Shown: in pieces, positions 9,530 to 17,382 of the stretch
Position numbering within the stretch: position 1 is the stretch's first letter
How the letters are laid out: each line of letters opens with the position of its first letter
Assembly: GCA_019745325.1 (NCBI GenBank)
Contig: JAIETK010000001.1
Span: 62,001 to 126,000 of the forward strand
Direction: 5' to 3'
DNA from: Nitrosomonas sp.
Lineage (GTDB): Bacteria; Pseudomonadota; Gammaproteobacteria; Burkholderiales; Nitrosomonadaceae
Length of the DNA stretch: 64,000 nt
Position numbers and translations under genes: made by a program
Notes under the pieces: model-generated
What the model was told of the DNA's origin: nothing
Seen by the model: only the letters and a program-made list of their open reading frames with translations
Database searches by the model: none

Positions 9530-9901
9530 AAACGACGCCTGCAAAATGATTAATGTAAAACGGGGCAATTTTGATGTAACTGTATTTGCCGCGTGAAAGC
9601 AAGAATCAAAAATCAAGCCACGAAACAAGAAGAAACACTGCCGATACCAAACTTTAAAATTTAGCTACACAGTAATCCAACTGCCATTCATTAACAACAT
9701 GGAAACCACAACGCAAACAGAAATTTTGTCCGTATCGTTACAATTCTTAGCTTCTCTATAGTCGCTTCTTTTAAAGAAACACCATTTTGCAATTAAAGAG
9801 CTATATCGCTGGCTTTCTTGAATCGCTTCCCTGCTACCCCCAACTTCCTTCCTCTGGGCATTCGTGTTTATAATCCCCAAATCCCGTCTGGCTTGTAACC
9901 C
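9530..9901. other. Gene-free region before first HEPN/MNT copy
   Basis: About 370 bases without a supported gene. One open frame on the minus strand (9665-9952) runs into the HEPN gene and has no family features. The stretch may be debris around the recombined module that follows. Confidence 0.4.
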
Positions 9902-10325
9902 ATGATCGACTACCAATACTTTCAGAAATCGCTCAATCATTTGCAGGCGCAATTTCTAAACTACCAATCGCTAGATCCGGCATTACCGAAGCTGATGCAG
10001 GAGGCGGTCGCGGAGTCGGTGATTCAGCGCTTAAGTGTGTTATGACTGCTTGTGAAAAGTGCTGAAGCGCTACTTGGTTGAAGTATTGGGTATTCCGGAA
10101 GTGCCGAACAGCCCAAAGCCGATTTTTCGATTGGCTGCTGAAAACAACCTGTTGCCTTCCGCTGTTGAGAGATGGCTGAATTATGCCAAAGCACGTACCC
10201 ATACCACACACGATTACAGCGGCGAAAAAGCCAAAGCATGTTTGTCGCTGATGGACGATTTTATTCGCGATGCCGCTGCGCTCTATAAGTCGTTGAACAA
10301 ACAGGACGACAATGCAAACGCTTGA
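9902..10325 (+). pseudogene. HEPN-domain (HepT-like) toxin subunit, copy 1, frameshifted
   Basis: This is the first of two copies of a small helical HEPN protein of the HI0074/HepT family. Translation starts MIDYQYFQKSLNHLQ, but compared with copy 2 the sequence has lost two bases near 10032 and carries TGA instead of TGG near 10055, so the frame breaks at once. After the break the frame resumes (from about 10059) with a normal HEPN second half, including ARTHTTHDY, which fits the catalytic RX4HXY ribonuclease motif. The catalytic part is thus preserved in sequence but not linked to its N-terminus. It precedes a nucleotidyltransferase gene, the standard HEPN/MNT order. Confidence 0.8.
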
Positions 10326-10711
10326 TATTACGCCGGATCAGCGCAAGGTCCTGCTTGATCTGCTGAATGATTCTGCCAGATATAACGATTTGGGCTTACG
10401 GTTCGCGCATCAAAGGAGCGGCACGCCCGCAATCCGATTTGGATTTGGCGGTTTTTGCATCCGCGGGGCAAAAACGAGCTGTCGCCGCATTGAAAGAAGC
10501 ATTGGAAGAAAGTCAACTACCGTTTCGGGTCGATTTGTTCATCTGGGATGAAATTCCGGCGCAGTTTCGCGAAAATATTCAGCAGTCCCTCGATAAACAA
10601 CCGGTCGACAAAAACACCATGCTTGAACTGGCTAAACCGTGGCAGCCGTGGCGCTCGGTCGCCACGTGGTACTTATGGCGCAGCCTGGATCCGCTGCCGG
10701 TAGCGTATTGA
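10312..10711 (+). pseudogene. MNT nucleotidyltransferase, copy 1, frameshifted and fused to an AlkA tail
   Basis: The gene starts MQTLDITPDQRKVLLDLLND like copy 2, then loses two bases near 10370; the rest continues in another frame (10367-10711). That frame holds the nucleotidyltransferase motif GSX10DXD (YGSRIKG...SDLDLAVF). At the C-terminus the normal last residues are replaced after ENIQQ by about 40 residues (DKQPVDKN to LDPLPVAY) that match the end of the AlkA-type glycosylase at 7533-7652. The hybrid looks like the product of recombination with a second glycosylase gene. A translated product from an internal start is possible but unsupported. Confidence 0.8.
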
Positions 10712-10736
10712 GTATGCCCTGGCAGCGGAGATTCAA

Positions 10737-11360
10737 CTACACCGGTTTGATTAAAGCAAGGTCACGAACACGATAACCCAGCAAGATCAGCATACCGATG
10801 CCGAGCATCAGGTATGACGATGGTTCTGGAACAGGTGATACAAAATTTCCTGTACCGTCCGTTTGAAACCACCATGTTGCTTGTAAGAACCCATCCTCTT
10901 CGGATTCGCTATCACGGTAATCGATTTTATCGATACGGAGTACGCCATAATAACCGTCTAAAACATTTCTTACGACAACAAAGTCGCCGACTCCATCAGG
11001 ATCACAGATTGCATCGCATAGACTCGGAGTTCTATCAGAAAAGCTAAAAATTGAAGCGTCCGTGATTTGAGAAATATCTGTTACACCAACCGCAAAAGCA
11101 ACATCACTGTAATGAATCGGGGCATCACCCTCAGGATAAAAAAAACCGTCTATATATCCATGATGTAAGGATGTCGCTCCCCAATGAGAAGTAACGGAAT
11201 GCACCCCGTCGCCAAATTTAATAGGTGTGCTAGAGGGGCCACCAGCACCCCCGTTAAAATAATACGATGTAGCGGTACCACTAATGACTGTAGCCTGCGC
11301 TGAAGACGCCATCAGTAATACTATTCCCGCAACCGCTAAAAACGTTCTGTAAAAGTTCAT
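10737..11360 (-). CDS. PEP-CTERM sorting-domain exported protein
   Basis: This 207-residue protein has a signal peptide ending in SSAQA (residues 1-23) and a C-terminal VPEPSSYLMLGIGMLILLGY sorting helix followed by a short basic segment (RVRD). The tail after the helix, RDLALIKPV, is longer than usual for the family. The body is beta-rich with one CDAICDPDGVGD segment and an N-terminal part resembling other PEP-CTERM proteins with no assigned function. The ribosome binding site GGAGG lies about 10 bases before the ATG. It is convergent with the hybrid pseudogene. Confidence 0.85.
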   Translation of the reverse strand: MNFYRTFLAVAGIVLLMASSAQATVISGTATSYYFNGGAGGPSSTPIKFGDGVHSVTSHWGATSLHHGYIDGFFYPEGDAPIHYSDVAFAVGVTDISQITDASIFSFSDRTPSLCDAICDPDGVGDFVVVRNVLDGYYGVLRIDKIDYRDSESEEDGFLQATWWFQTDGTGNFVSPVPEPSSYLMLGIGMLILLGYRVRDLALIKPV

Positions 11361-11403
11361 TTTTAATATCCTCCAATCTTAATAAAAGATAACACTGCGC
11401 CAT

Positions 11404-11472
11404 AATCACCCAGATCACCCAGACTAATATAATTAGCTGACTATTAAAGTATAATCGTAACTTGCCTGTCAA
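11404..11472 (-). promoter_or_regulatory. Possible promoter of the second PEP-CTERM gene
   Basis: On the minus strand a perfect -35 box TTGACA (11467-11472) is followed after 18 bases by TTTAAT (11443-11448). A 9-bp tandem direct repeat (ATCACCCAG twice, 11404-11421 on the plus strand) lies between this and the gene and could be a regulator site. Both are sequence observations without functional proof. Confidence 0.3.
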
Positions 11473-11627
11473 TCAGTTCTTCGTTCCAAGAGGCATTGAA
11501 TTGCAATCCGCTGATTCAAGTGATATCAGTGCTGCTAATTTATGTAGCAAACAAATCAGTTTGCTTCCACAAACCTCCTTCTCCAAAGAATTCGTTATAA
11601 TCTTTAAACTATAGAGATTTGCACCCC

Positions 11628-11897
11628 ATGATCGACTACCAATACTTTCAGAAATCGCTCAATCATTTGCAAGCGCAATTTCTAAACTACCAATCGCTGG
11701 ATCCGGCACTACCGAAGTTGATGCAGGAGGCGGTTGCGGAGTCGGTGATTCAGCGCTTTGAGGTATGTTATGACTGCTTGTGGAAAGTACTGAAACGCTA
11801 CCTGGTTGAAGTATTGGGTATTCCGGAAGTGCCGAAGCGCGCACTCATACCATACACGATTACAGCGGCGAAAAAGCCAAAGCGTGTTTGTCGCTGA
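11628..11897 (+). pseudogene. HEPN-domain (HepT-like) toxin subunit, copy 2, internal deletion
   Basis: This is the second copy of the HepT-like gene. The first 68 or so codons are intact, including the segment where copy 1 is broken (QRFEVCYDCLWKVLKRYL). Relative to copy 1 it lacks 82 bases at about 11836 (equivalent to 10109-10190), which shifts the frame; the product would end after 89 residues in an unrelated tail, KKPKRVCR. The bases encoding the RX4HXY motif are still present downstream but out of frame. The toxin half of this module is therefore also inactive, by a different lesion. A TATAAT box lies at 11596-11601. Confidence 0.8.
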
Positions 11898-11957
11898 TGG
11901 GCGATTTTATTCGCGATGCCGCTGCGCTCTATAAGTCGTTGAGTAAACAAGACGGCA

Positions 11958-12269
11958 ATGCAAGCGCTTGATATTACGCCGGATCAGCACAAAATCCTGC
12001 TCGATCTGCTGAATGACTATCTGCCGGACGTGACGGTGTGGGCTTACGGTTCACGTATCAAAGGAACGGCACGCCCGCAATCCGATTTGGATTTGGCGGT
12101 TTTTGCAGCCACGGAGCAAAAGCGAGCTGTCTCCGCTTTGAAAGAAGCGTTGGAAGAAAGCCAGCTGCCGTTCCGGGTCGATCTATTCGTCTGGAATGAA
12201 ATCCCGGCGCAGTTTCGCGAAAACATTCAGCAAGCGCATGTGGTTTTGGTCAATGCGCGTTCGTCATAG
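11958..12269 (+). CDS. MNT-type nucleotidyltransferase (HEPN/MNT antitoxin), copy 2, intact
   Basis: This 103-residue minimal nucleotidyltransferase has the motif GSRIKG followed by SDLDLAVF (GSX10DXD), the catalytic Mg-binding and nucleotide-binding signature, and a third acidic strand RVDLFVW. In characterised HEPN/MNT pairs (MntA/HepT) such proteins neutralise the HEPN ribonuclease by attaching AMP to it. Here it is complete, whereas its HEPN partner is broken and copy 1 is hybrid, so it survives without a functional local toxin. It would overlap the end of an undamaged HEPN gene by about 14 bases, as copy 1 shows. Confidence 0.85.
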   Translation: MQALDITPDQHKILLDLLNDYLPDVTVWAYGSRIKGTARPQSDLDLAVFAATEQKRAVSALKEALEESQLPFRVDLFVWNEIPAQFRENIQQAHVVLVNARSS

Positions 12270-12324
12270 CATCCTCATTAGGGTTTATCATTCGGTTTTT
12301 ACCAATTAACTGTCCACAAGATTC

Positions 12325-13482
12325 ATGGAACCCATCTACTTCGACCACAATGCCACCACCCGCGTCGACGACGCTGTTTTAGAAGCGATGCTACCGTATT
12401 TCCAGCAGGCATTCGGTAATGCGTCGAGCCGTCACGGTTATGGGATCGTTGCGCGGCGGGCGATCGATAAGGCGCGCAAGCAGGTGGCGGAAGCGGTTGG
12501 AGTGCAGCCGGTGCAAGTGATTTTCACCAGCGGCGGTTCGGAGGCGAATAATCTGTTTGTGCGCGGCGCGGTGGATAGTTTGAAACTGGGGAATCTGTTC
12601 ATCAGCGCGATCGAGCATCCGTGCGTGCTGAAACCGGCGCAGGCGATTGCGCGACGCGGTTGCGATCCTTGGCCGTTGCAGCAGCTGGCGGTCAATGCGG
12701 ACGGGCAAGCCGATGTGGCGGCTGCCGCTGCGGCGATGCAAACCAATAAACCGGGATTGGTATCGGTGATGCTGGCGAATAACGAAACCGGCGTGATCCA
12801 GGATGTCGCCGCCATTGCCGAGCTGGCGCGTTCGCATGGCGCTTACGTGCACACCGACGCAATTCAGGGGCTGGGCAAAATTCCGGTCGATTTCGCCGCG
12901 TTGAAAGTCCATGCGATGACGTTATCCGCGCATAAAATTTACGGCCCGAAAGGCGCGGCGGCATTGATCGTCGACAAGCGCTTGCTGTTGAAGCCGTTGA
13001 TTTACGGCGGCGGGCATGAAAACGGCTTGCGTTCCGGCACCGAGAACGTCCCGGCGATTGCCGGTTTCGGCGTGGCATGCGAATTGGCCGTCGCGCGCCT
13101 GACGGAAACCGCGCAGCACGTTGCCAAGTTGCGTGATCGGCTGGAAACCGGGTTGACCGGTATGGGCGCGGCGATTTTCGGTAAGGATGCGGCGCGCATT
13201 CCGAATACCTGTTATTTCGCGCTGCCGGATATCGAGGGCGATACATTGGTGGTCAAGCTCGACAAGGCCGGTTTTGCCGTTGCTGCCGGAGCGGCGTGTT
13301 CCAGCGTGAATCCGGGGCAAAGCCATGTGTTGAGCGCGATGGGTGTTGATCCGATGCTGGCGCGGTGCGCGGTGCGCGTGAGCCTGGGCCGCGACAATAC
13401 GCCGGAGCAAGTCGACGGCTTTTTGCGCGCGACGCAACGCATTGTTGCGGAATTGCGGCAAATTGGCAGCATTTCGTTTTAA
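12325..13482 (+). CDS. Cysteine desulfurase (NifS/IscS family)
   Basis: This PLP-dependent enzyme takes sulfur from cysteine as a persulfide for Fe-S clusters or tRNA thiolation. The 385-residue protein begins with YFDHNATTRV, has the FTSGGSEANN cofactor motif at about residues 69-78, the lysine motif SAHKIYGPKG near residue 204, and a catalytic-cysteine loop GAACSS near residue 325. The short loop around the cysteine points to the NifS/IscS group rather than SufS. No iscU, iscR or hscBA lies beside it, so it is not the housekeeping isc operon copy; its specific partner is unknown. Confidence 0.9.
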   Translation: MEPIYFDHNATTRVDDAVLEAMLPYFQQAFGNASSRHGYGIVARRAIDKARKQVAEAVGVQPVQVIFTSGGSEANNLFVRGAVDSLKLGNLFISAIEHPCVLKPAQAIARRGCDPWPLQQLAVNADGQADVAAAAAAMQTNKPGLVSVMLANNETGVIQDVAAIAELARSHGAYVHTDAIQGLGKIPVDFAALKVHAMTLSAHKIYGPKGAAALIVDKRLLLKPLIYGGGHENGLRSGTENVPAIAGFGVACELAVARLTETAQHVAKLRDRLETGLTGMGAAIFGKDAARIPNTCYFALPDIEGDTLVVKLDKAGFAVAAGAACSSVNPGQSHVLSAMGVDPMLARCAVRVSLGRDNTPEQVDGFLRATQRIVAELRQIGSISF

Positions 13483-13550
13483 AAACGCATCGCGGCGATC
13501 AAACTTCGCTACAATGCCGGTTTGATAGAGACGCATCAAACCATCCAGCC

Positions 13551-14300
13551 ATGACCCATCCAACCGCGAAACCGATCAAAGCCATCATTCTCAGCGCCGG
13601 ACAAGGACGGCGGCTGCTGCCGCTAACCGAAAACATGCCGAAATGCCTGCTACCGGTCGCCGATAAGCCGGTGCTGGCGTGGCAGATCGACGCACTGCTC
13701 GCGGCCGGAATCCGTAACATCACCGTCATCACCGGTTTCCAGGTAGGATTGATCGAAGAATTGCTGCAACAACGTTACGCGCAACACCCCGGCATCAAAA
13801 TTCTGTTCAATCCTTTTTACGAAGTGGCGGATAATCTGGCAAGCTGCTGGATCGCACGCGGCGAAATGGATGGCGATTTTCTGATTCTGAACGGCGATAC
13901 CGTAATCGAAGCTGCGCTGCTGGATAAGGTCTTGAATTCGCAGACCGCGCCGATTACACTCAGTGTCGATTTCAAGGATAGTTACGACGCCGATGATATG
14001 AAAGTGCAACTGGATGCTGAAGGCTGGGTTCAACAAGTCAGTAAAATCGTGCCGCCGCATCAGGTTAACGCGGAATCCATCGGTTTGATTTATTTTCGCG
14101 GCGACGGTGTGCGGCTGTTCCGGCAAGCGGTTGAAGAAGCGTTGCGTCATCCGGCGGAGCTGAAATCGTGGTATTTGTCGATTATCGACCGGCTGGCCAA
14201 GCAACATCAAGTCAATTCCTGTCCGATCAACGGGTTACGTTGGTGCGAGATCGACTTCATTGAAGACTTGTCGCGAGCCGGCATCATTTTCAGTCAATAA
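13551..14300 (+). CDS. Sugar-phosphate/choline-phosphate nucleotidyltransferase-like protein
   Basis: This 249-residue protein belongs to the NTP-transferase fold (COG1213-like, LicC-related) that joins a phosphorylated sugar or alcohol to a nucleotide. The signature AIILSAGQGRRLLPLTENMPK lies near the N-terminus, with GXGXXR and the downstream lysine; LILNGDTV carries the metal aspartate, and WCEIDFIEDL near the end matches the C-terminal metal site. The start at 13551 is chosen because the ORF upstream is inside the desulfurase. It begins a coupled set: the next gene starts six bases after its stop. The substrate cannot be told from sequence. Confidence 0.82.
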   Translation: MTHPTAKPIKAIILSAGQGRRLLPLTENMPKCLLPVADKPVLAWQIDALLAAGIRNITVITGFQVGLIEELLQQRYAQHPGIKILFNPFYEVADNLASCWIARGEMDGDFLILNGDTVIEAALLDKVLNSQTAPITLSVDFKDSYDADDMKVQLDAEGWVQQVSKIVPPHQVNAESIGLIYFRGDGVRLFRQAVEEALRHPAELKSWYLSIIDRLAKQHQVNSCPINGLRWCEIDFIEDLSRAGIIFSQ

Positions 14301-14306
14301 TTTCGT

Positions 14307-14762
14307 ATGACGCAACACACGATCCCATCAGAATTCAACGCCACGATGCGCAAATTCGGCGCGCCGCAGACGATCATCCGCTCGTATCAATATTGGTCGG
14401 TAATGCTGCGCCCGGCGCAAGCGACATTGGGTGCGTTGGTGTTGGCCGCGCACGAACCGGTCACGGCATTTTCACAGCTAAGCCCAGCGAGCTTCGCCGA
14501 GTTGCACGGCGTCACACGCGACATCGAAGCAGCACTGACTCAAGCATTCCACTACGACAAAATCAATTACCTGATGCTGATGATGGTCGATCCCGACGTG
14601 CATTTTCACGTGCTGCCGCGCTATGCGCAGCCGAAAACCTTTGCCGGACTCGAATTTACCGACACCGGCTGGCCGACAGTGCCGAATCTGAGTCACATCA
14701 ACGCCACCGGCTCCGCCGTCAATCAACAACTCATCGAACACCTACAGTCTTTTTGGCCATGA
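14307..14762 (+). CDS. HIT-family nucleotide hydrolase/transferase-like protein
   Basis: This 151-residue protein carries a histidine-triad-like motif VHFHVLPRY near residues 95-103, preceded by a typical HIT helix and strand (HYDKINYLMLMMVDPD). The HXHXXPR form is seen in a subgroup of HIT proteins where the third histidine is replaced. HIT proteins act on nucleoside phosphate bonds such as dinucleoside polyphosphates or AMP-amides. Its stop overlaps the desaturase start (ATGA), so it is translationally coupled. Role in the operon is unknown. Confidence 0.82.
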   Translation: MTQHTIPSEFNATMRKFGAPQTIIRSYQYWSVMLRPAQATLGALVLAAHEPVTAFSQLSPASFAELHGVTRDIEAALTQAFHYDKINYLMLMMVDPDVHFHVLPRYAQPKTFAGLEFTDTGWPTVPNLSHINATGSAVNQQLIEHLQSFWP

Positions 14763-15856
14763 GCGATACCGGACAACCGGCTGCAACCGGAGAAAACAAG
14801 CCTTACGTCAAGGAATTCCCGCTGCGGGAAGCGCATCATCTGGTACGCGATTTGATGACGCCGAATCCGTGGATTTACTGGACCGATTTTCTGTTTCACA
14901 TCACCCTCGGCTGGGCAGCGTATTTCACCGCGCTGTTTTCTCCGCTGTTTTCATTGTGGCAATTGGGCAGCTTTGTGGTCGCGGTGCTGGCATTGTACCG
15001 TTCGGCGATTTTCGTGCACGAGCTGGCGCATTTGAAAAAAGGCACATTCCGCAATTTCCGCCTGGTTTGGAACATCATCTGCGGCGTGCCATTTATGATT
15101 CCGTCGTTTACCTACGACGGTGTGCACAACGATCACCACAAGCCGGATGTTTACGGTACGACTGCCGACGGCGAATATCTGCCGTTCGCCACGCGCAAAC
15201 CGGCAGAAATGGTGGTTTACGTGTTGCTGTCGTTTTTGATCCCGGTTGCATTGGCGGCACGTTTCGTACTGTTGACGCCGGTTTCGTATCTGATTCCGCC
15301 GTTGCGCAAAATTGTGTGGGAACGCGCGTCGTCGCTGACCATCGACCCCACCTACCGGCGCGCGCCGGATGCGATTCGCAACGATCTCAACTGGCAACAG
15401 CAAGAACTCGGCGCCTTCATATTTGGCGCCAGCGTCATCGCATTGGTCTGGTTCGGTGTATTCCCGGTGTCGGTGCTGGTATTGTGGTACCTGATCGCGG
15501 TATCGGTATTCATTCTGAATTCACTGCGCACGTTGGCAGCGCATGCTTACCGCAATCCCGGCGACCGCAAAATGACGTTGCCGGAACAATACCTCGATTC
15601 AGTCAATATTCCCGGCAATATCCTGGTCACGCCGCTATGGGCGCCGGTCGGGCTGCGTTACCACGCCACGCACCATTTGTTCATGAGCATGCCGTACCAC
15701 AATCTCGGTAAAGCGCAGCGTCGCCTGGTCACCAAGCTGACCGACAACTCGCAGTACATCAAGACTCTCCGCAGCGGTCTTTGGCCGGCGCTCAAGCAGA
15801 TTTGGCGCGAATCGTCGGAAGCTGCCGCGAAAGCTTCACAGCAGCAACACAGCTGA
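14759..15856 (+). CDS. Membrane fatty-acid desaturase family protein
   Basis: This 365-residue integral membrane di-iron enzyme has the three histidine boxes of the desaturase/hydroxylase superfamily: HELAH near residue 87, HNDHH near 123 and HATHH near 302. At least four hydrophobic spans surround them (about residues 42-80, 104-115, 153-180 and 220-260). The reaction, introducing a double bond or hydroxyl in a lipid, is inferred from the family. It overlaps the HIT gene upstream by four bases and the mutase-like gene downstream by one, which suggests shared translation and function. Confidence 0.85.
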   Translation: MSDTGQPAATGENKPYVKEFPLREAHHLVRDLMTPNPWIYWTDFLFHITLGWAAYFTALFSPLFSLWQLGSFVVAVLALYRSAIFVHELAHLKKGTFRNFRLVWNIICGVPFMIPSFTYDGVHNDHHKPDVYGTTADGEYLPFATRKPAEMVVYVLLSFLIPVALAARFVLLTPVSYLIPPLRKIVWERASSLTIDPTYRRAPDAIRNDLNWQQQELGAFIFGASVIALVWFGVFPVSVLVLWYLIAVSVFILNSLRTLAAHAYRNPGDRKMTLPEQYLDSVNIPGNILVTPLWAPVGLRYHATHHLFMSMPYHNLGKAQRRLVTKLTDNSQYIKTLRSGLWPALKQIWRESSEAAAKASQQQHS

Positions 15857-16593
15857 TGCGGCAAGCGCTTGCAGCAACTGATAATGTGCAATCCTTAACG
15901 ACCAAGCTGGTATTGCTGCGGCACGGGCAAAGCATCTGGAACCGCGACAAAATCTTCACCGGCTGGAGCGATGTGGCCTTGAGTCCGAAAGGCGAACAGG
16001 AAGCCAGGCGAGCCGCCTTGCTGCTGCAACAAGCGGGTTTCACTTTTGATCTGTGCTTTACTTCAATGCTGCAGCGCGCCACGACGACGGCGCATATCGT
16101 GCTGGAAACCATGCAGCTCGACATTCCGGTTATACAAAACTGGCAGCTGAACGAACGCCATTACGGCGCATTGGAGGGGATGGCGCGCTGGCCGGCCATT
16201 AAGCAATTCGGCGTCTGGCCGATTCTCGGTTGCCAAATCAAATTTGACGCCATGCCGCCAGTGTTGCACCGCGACGATATCCGATATCCCGGTCATCAGC
16301 GGTTGTATCACGGCATCGACCCGGCGCTGCTGCCGGCTGGCGAGAGCATGCAGCAAACACGCGCGCGCCTTGCGCCCTATTGGCTCGATACCATTTTGCC
16401 GGAAATCCGGCACGGCAAGCGTATTCTAATCGTTTCCCACCGCAATACTTTACGGGTGCTGCGGATGCTGCTGGATCAACTGACGCCGTTGCAAGTGATG
16501 AAGCAAAAATTTGCGACTGGACGGCCCTTGGTGTACGAACTCGATCGTCATGGCCAAGCATTGCGGCATTATTATGTCGATCAATTGACTTGA
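15856..16593 (+). CDS. Phosphoglycerate mutase-like protein (histidine phosphatase superfamily)
   Basis: This 245-residue protein resembles 2,3-bisphosphoglycerate-dependent phosphoglycerate mutase. It has LVLLRHGQSIWN with the phospho-histidine, FTGWSDVALSPKG, LNERHYGALEG, RYPGHQ and GESMQQT segments in GpmA order. The second catalytic histidine lies in VSHRNTLR, where the usual family sequence is HGNS/HGNT, so a glycine is replaced by arginine. It may be the glycolytic enzyme or a phosphatase of the operon; the coupled position (TGATG junction with the desaturase) favours the latter slightly. An upstream in-frame start inside the desaturase is unlikely. Confidence 0.82.
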   Translation: MRQALAATDNVQSLTTKLVLLRHGQSIWNRDKIFTGWSDVALSPKGEQEARRAALLLQQAGFTFDLCFTSMLQRATTTAHIVLETMQLDIPVIQNWQLNERHYGALEGMARWPAIKQFGVWPILGCQIKFDAMPPVLHRDDIRYPGHQRLYHGIDPALLPAGESMQQTRARLAPYWLDTILPEIRHGKRILIVSHRNTLRVLRMLLDQLTPLQVMKQKFATGRPLVYELDRHGQALRHYYVDQLT

Positions 16594-16609
16594 TCGGATT
16601 TGACCTCGT

Positions 16610-17137
16610 ATGCCGGTCATTCATAGCTTTCCCCCGGTTGCGGGAAGCAATGTCAGAATTCTGATTCTTGGCAGCATGCCGGGCGAAGCTTCACTGACTG
16701 CCAACCAATATTATGCCCACCCGCGCAATGCATTCTGGCCGATCATGGCACCGTTGCTGCAAATCCAATCCGATGCGCCGTATCACCAAAAATTAGCCGC
16801 GCTTCGATCGTCTCCCTTTGCACTCTGGGATGTGCTTAAATCCTGCAAGCGAACCGGCAGCCTTGATTCCAGCATCGAAGCCGACACCCAAAGAATCAAT
16901 GATTTTCAGTCATTATTTACCCAACACCCGGCTATCACGCATATTTTCTTTAATGGCGGAAAAGCCGAAACCTGCTTCAAACGCTATGTCCTATCGGCGA
17001 ATAATCTGGAACGCATAACGCTGTCGCGCTTGCCATCGACCAGCCCTGCCAATGCCCGGTTACCGCTTGAAGACAAGGCTGAAATCTGGCATGAAGCCAT
17101 TAACCGGGCGTTGGCAGCCGATGCTCTGATCCCGTAA
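16610..17137 (+). CDS. DNA-deoxyinosine glycosylase (uracil-DNA glycosylase superfamily, HDG/MUG-like)
   Basis: This 175-residue protein belongs to the uracil-DNA glycosylase superfamily group annotated as DNA-deoxyinosine glycosylase. Family landmarks are LILGSMPGEASL near residues 19-30, YYAHPRNAFWPIM, the ALWDVLKSCKRTGSLDSSI block, FFNGGKAE, and LPSTSPANA near the C-terminus. It would excise deaminated purine bases such as hypoxanthine from DNA. It follows the mutase-like gene by 16 bases and may share its transcript, though the functions are unrelated. It is the second base-excision glycosylase in 10 kb. Confidence 0.85.
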   Translation: MPVIHSFPPVAGSNVRILILGSMPGEASLTANQYYAHPRNAFWPIMAPLLQIQSDAPYHQKLAALRSSPFALWDVLKSCKRTGSLDSSIEADTQRINDFQSLFTQHPAITHIFFNGGKAETCFKRYVLSANNLERITLSRLPSTSPANARLPLEDKAEIWHEAINRALAADALIP

Positions 17138-17208
17138 ACACAAAACGGGAATACTTGACGTCCGAGTATGGAATACGTTTAACTAATACCTGCAATGAAA
17201 TAAATTTC

Positions 17209-17358
17209 TAAGGAAACGCTGATTAATTGACTATACGAGCGAATCACTTCATTGCGCGGCACTCACTTCTTCGCCTATCTTGTTGATATGTCTCGATTGC
17301 TGCGTTCCGTGCGCCTCGTGCTTTATCTCGTTCGTCGAATTAATCAGAGCTTCCCTAA
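17209..17358 (-). repeat. MITE-like repeat, copy 1
   Basis: A 150-bp element bounded by imperfect terminal inverted repeats: AAGGAAACGCTGATTAATTG at the left end and, reverse-complemented, AGGGAAGCTCTGATTAATTC at the right end. Its core (CACGAGGCGCACGGAACGCA on the minus strand, then ACATATCAACAAGATAGGCG) is nearly identical to the copy at 55596-55744, in opposite orientation. No coding capacity. It lies between the deoxyinosine glycosylase gene and a predicted microprotein gene. Confidence 0.85.
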
Positions 17359-17382
17359 CAAAATACAAGGGGAATTCGCAAA

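Noticed and set aside
9665..9952. Open reading frame of 95 codons on the minus strand before the first HEPN copy
   Set aside because: It overlaps the start of the HEPN gene, has no family features, and its composition looks like non-coding sequence.
11370..11400. Sigma-54 promoter (TGGCGC...) upstream of the second PEP-CTERM gene
   Set aside because: The -24 half is acceptable but the conserved GC of the -12 element is missing.
11404..11421. Tandem ATCACCCAG repeat as a CRISPR or larger repeat array
   Set aside because: Only two 9-bp units occur, with no spacers.
12325..13482. Cysteine desulfurase as part of an isc or dnd (DNA phosphorothioation) operon
   Set aside because: No iscU, iscR, hscBA or dndBCDE-like genes are adjacent.
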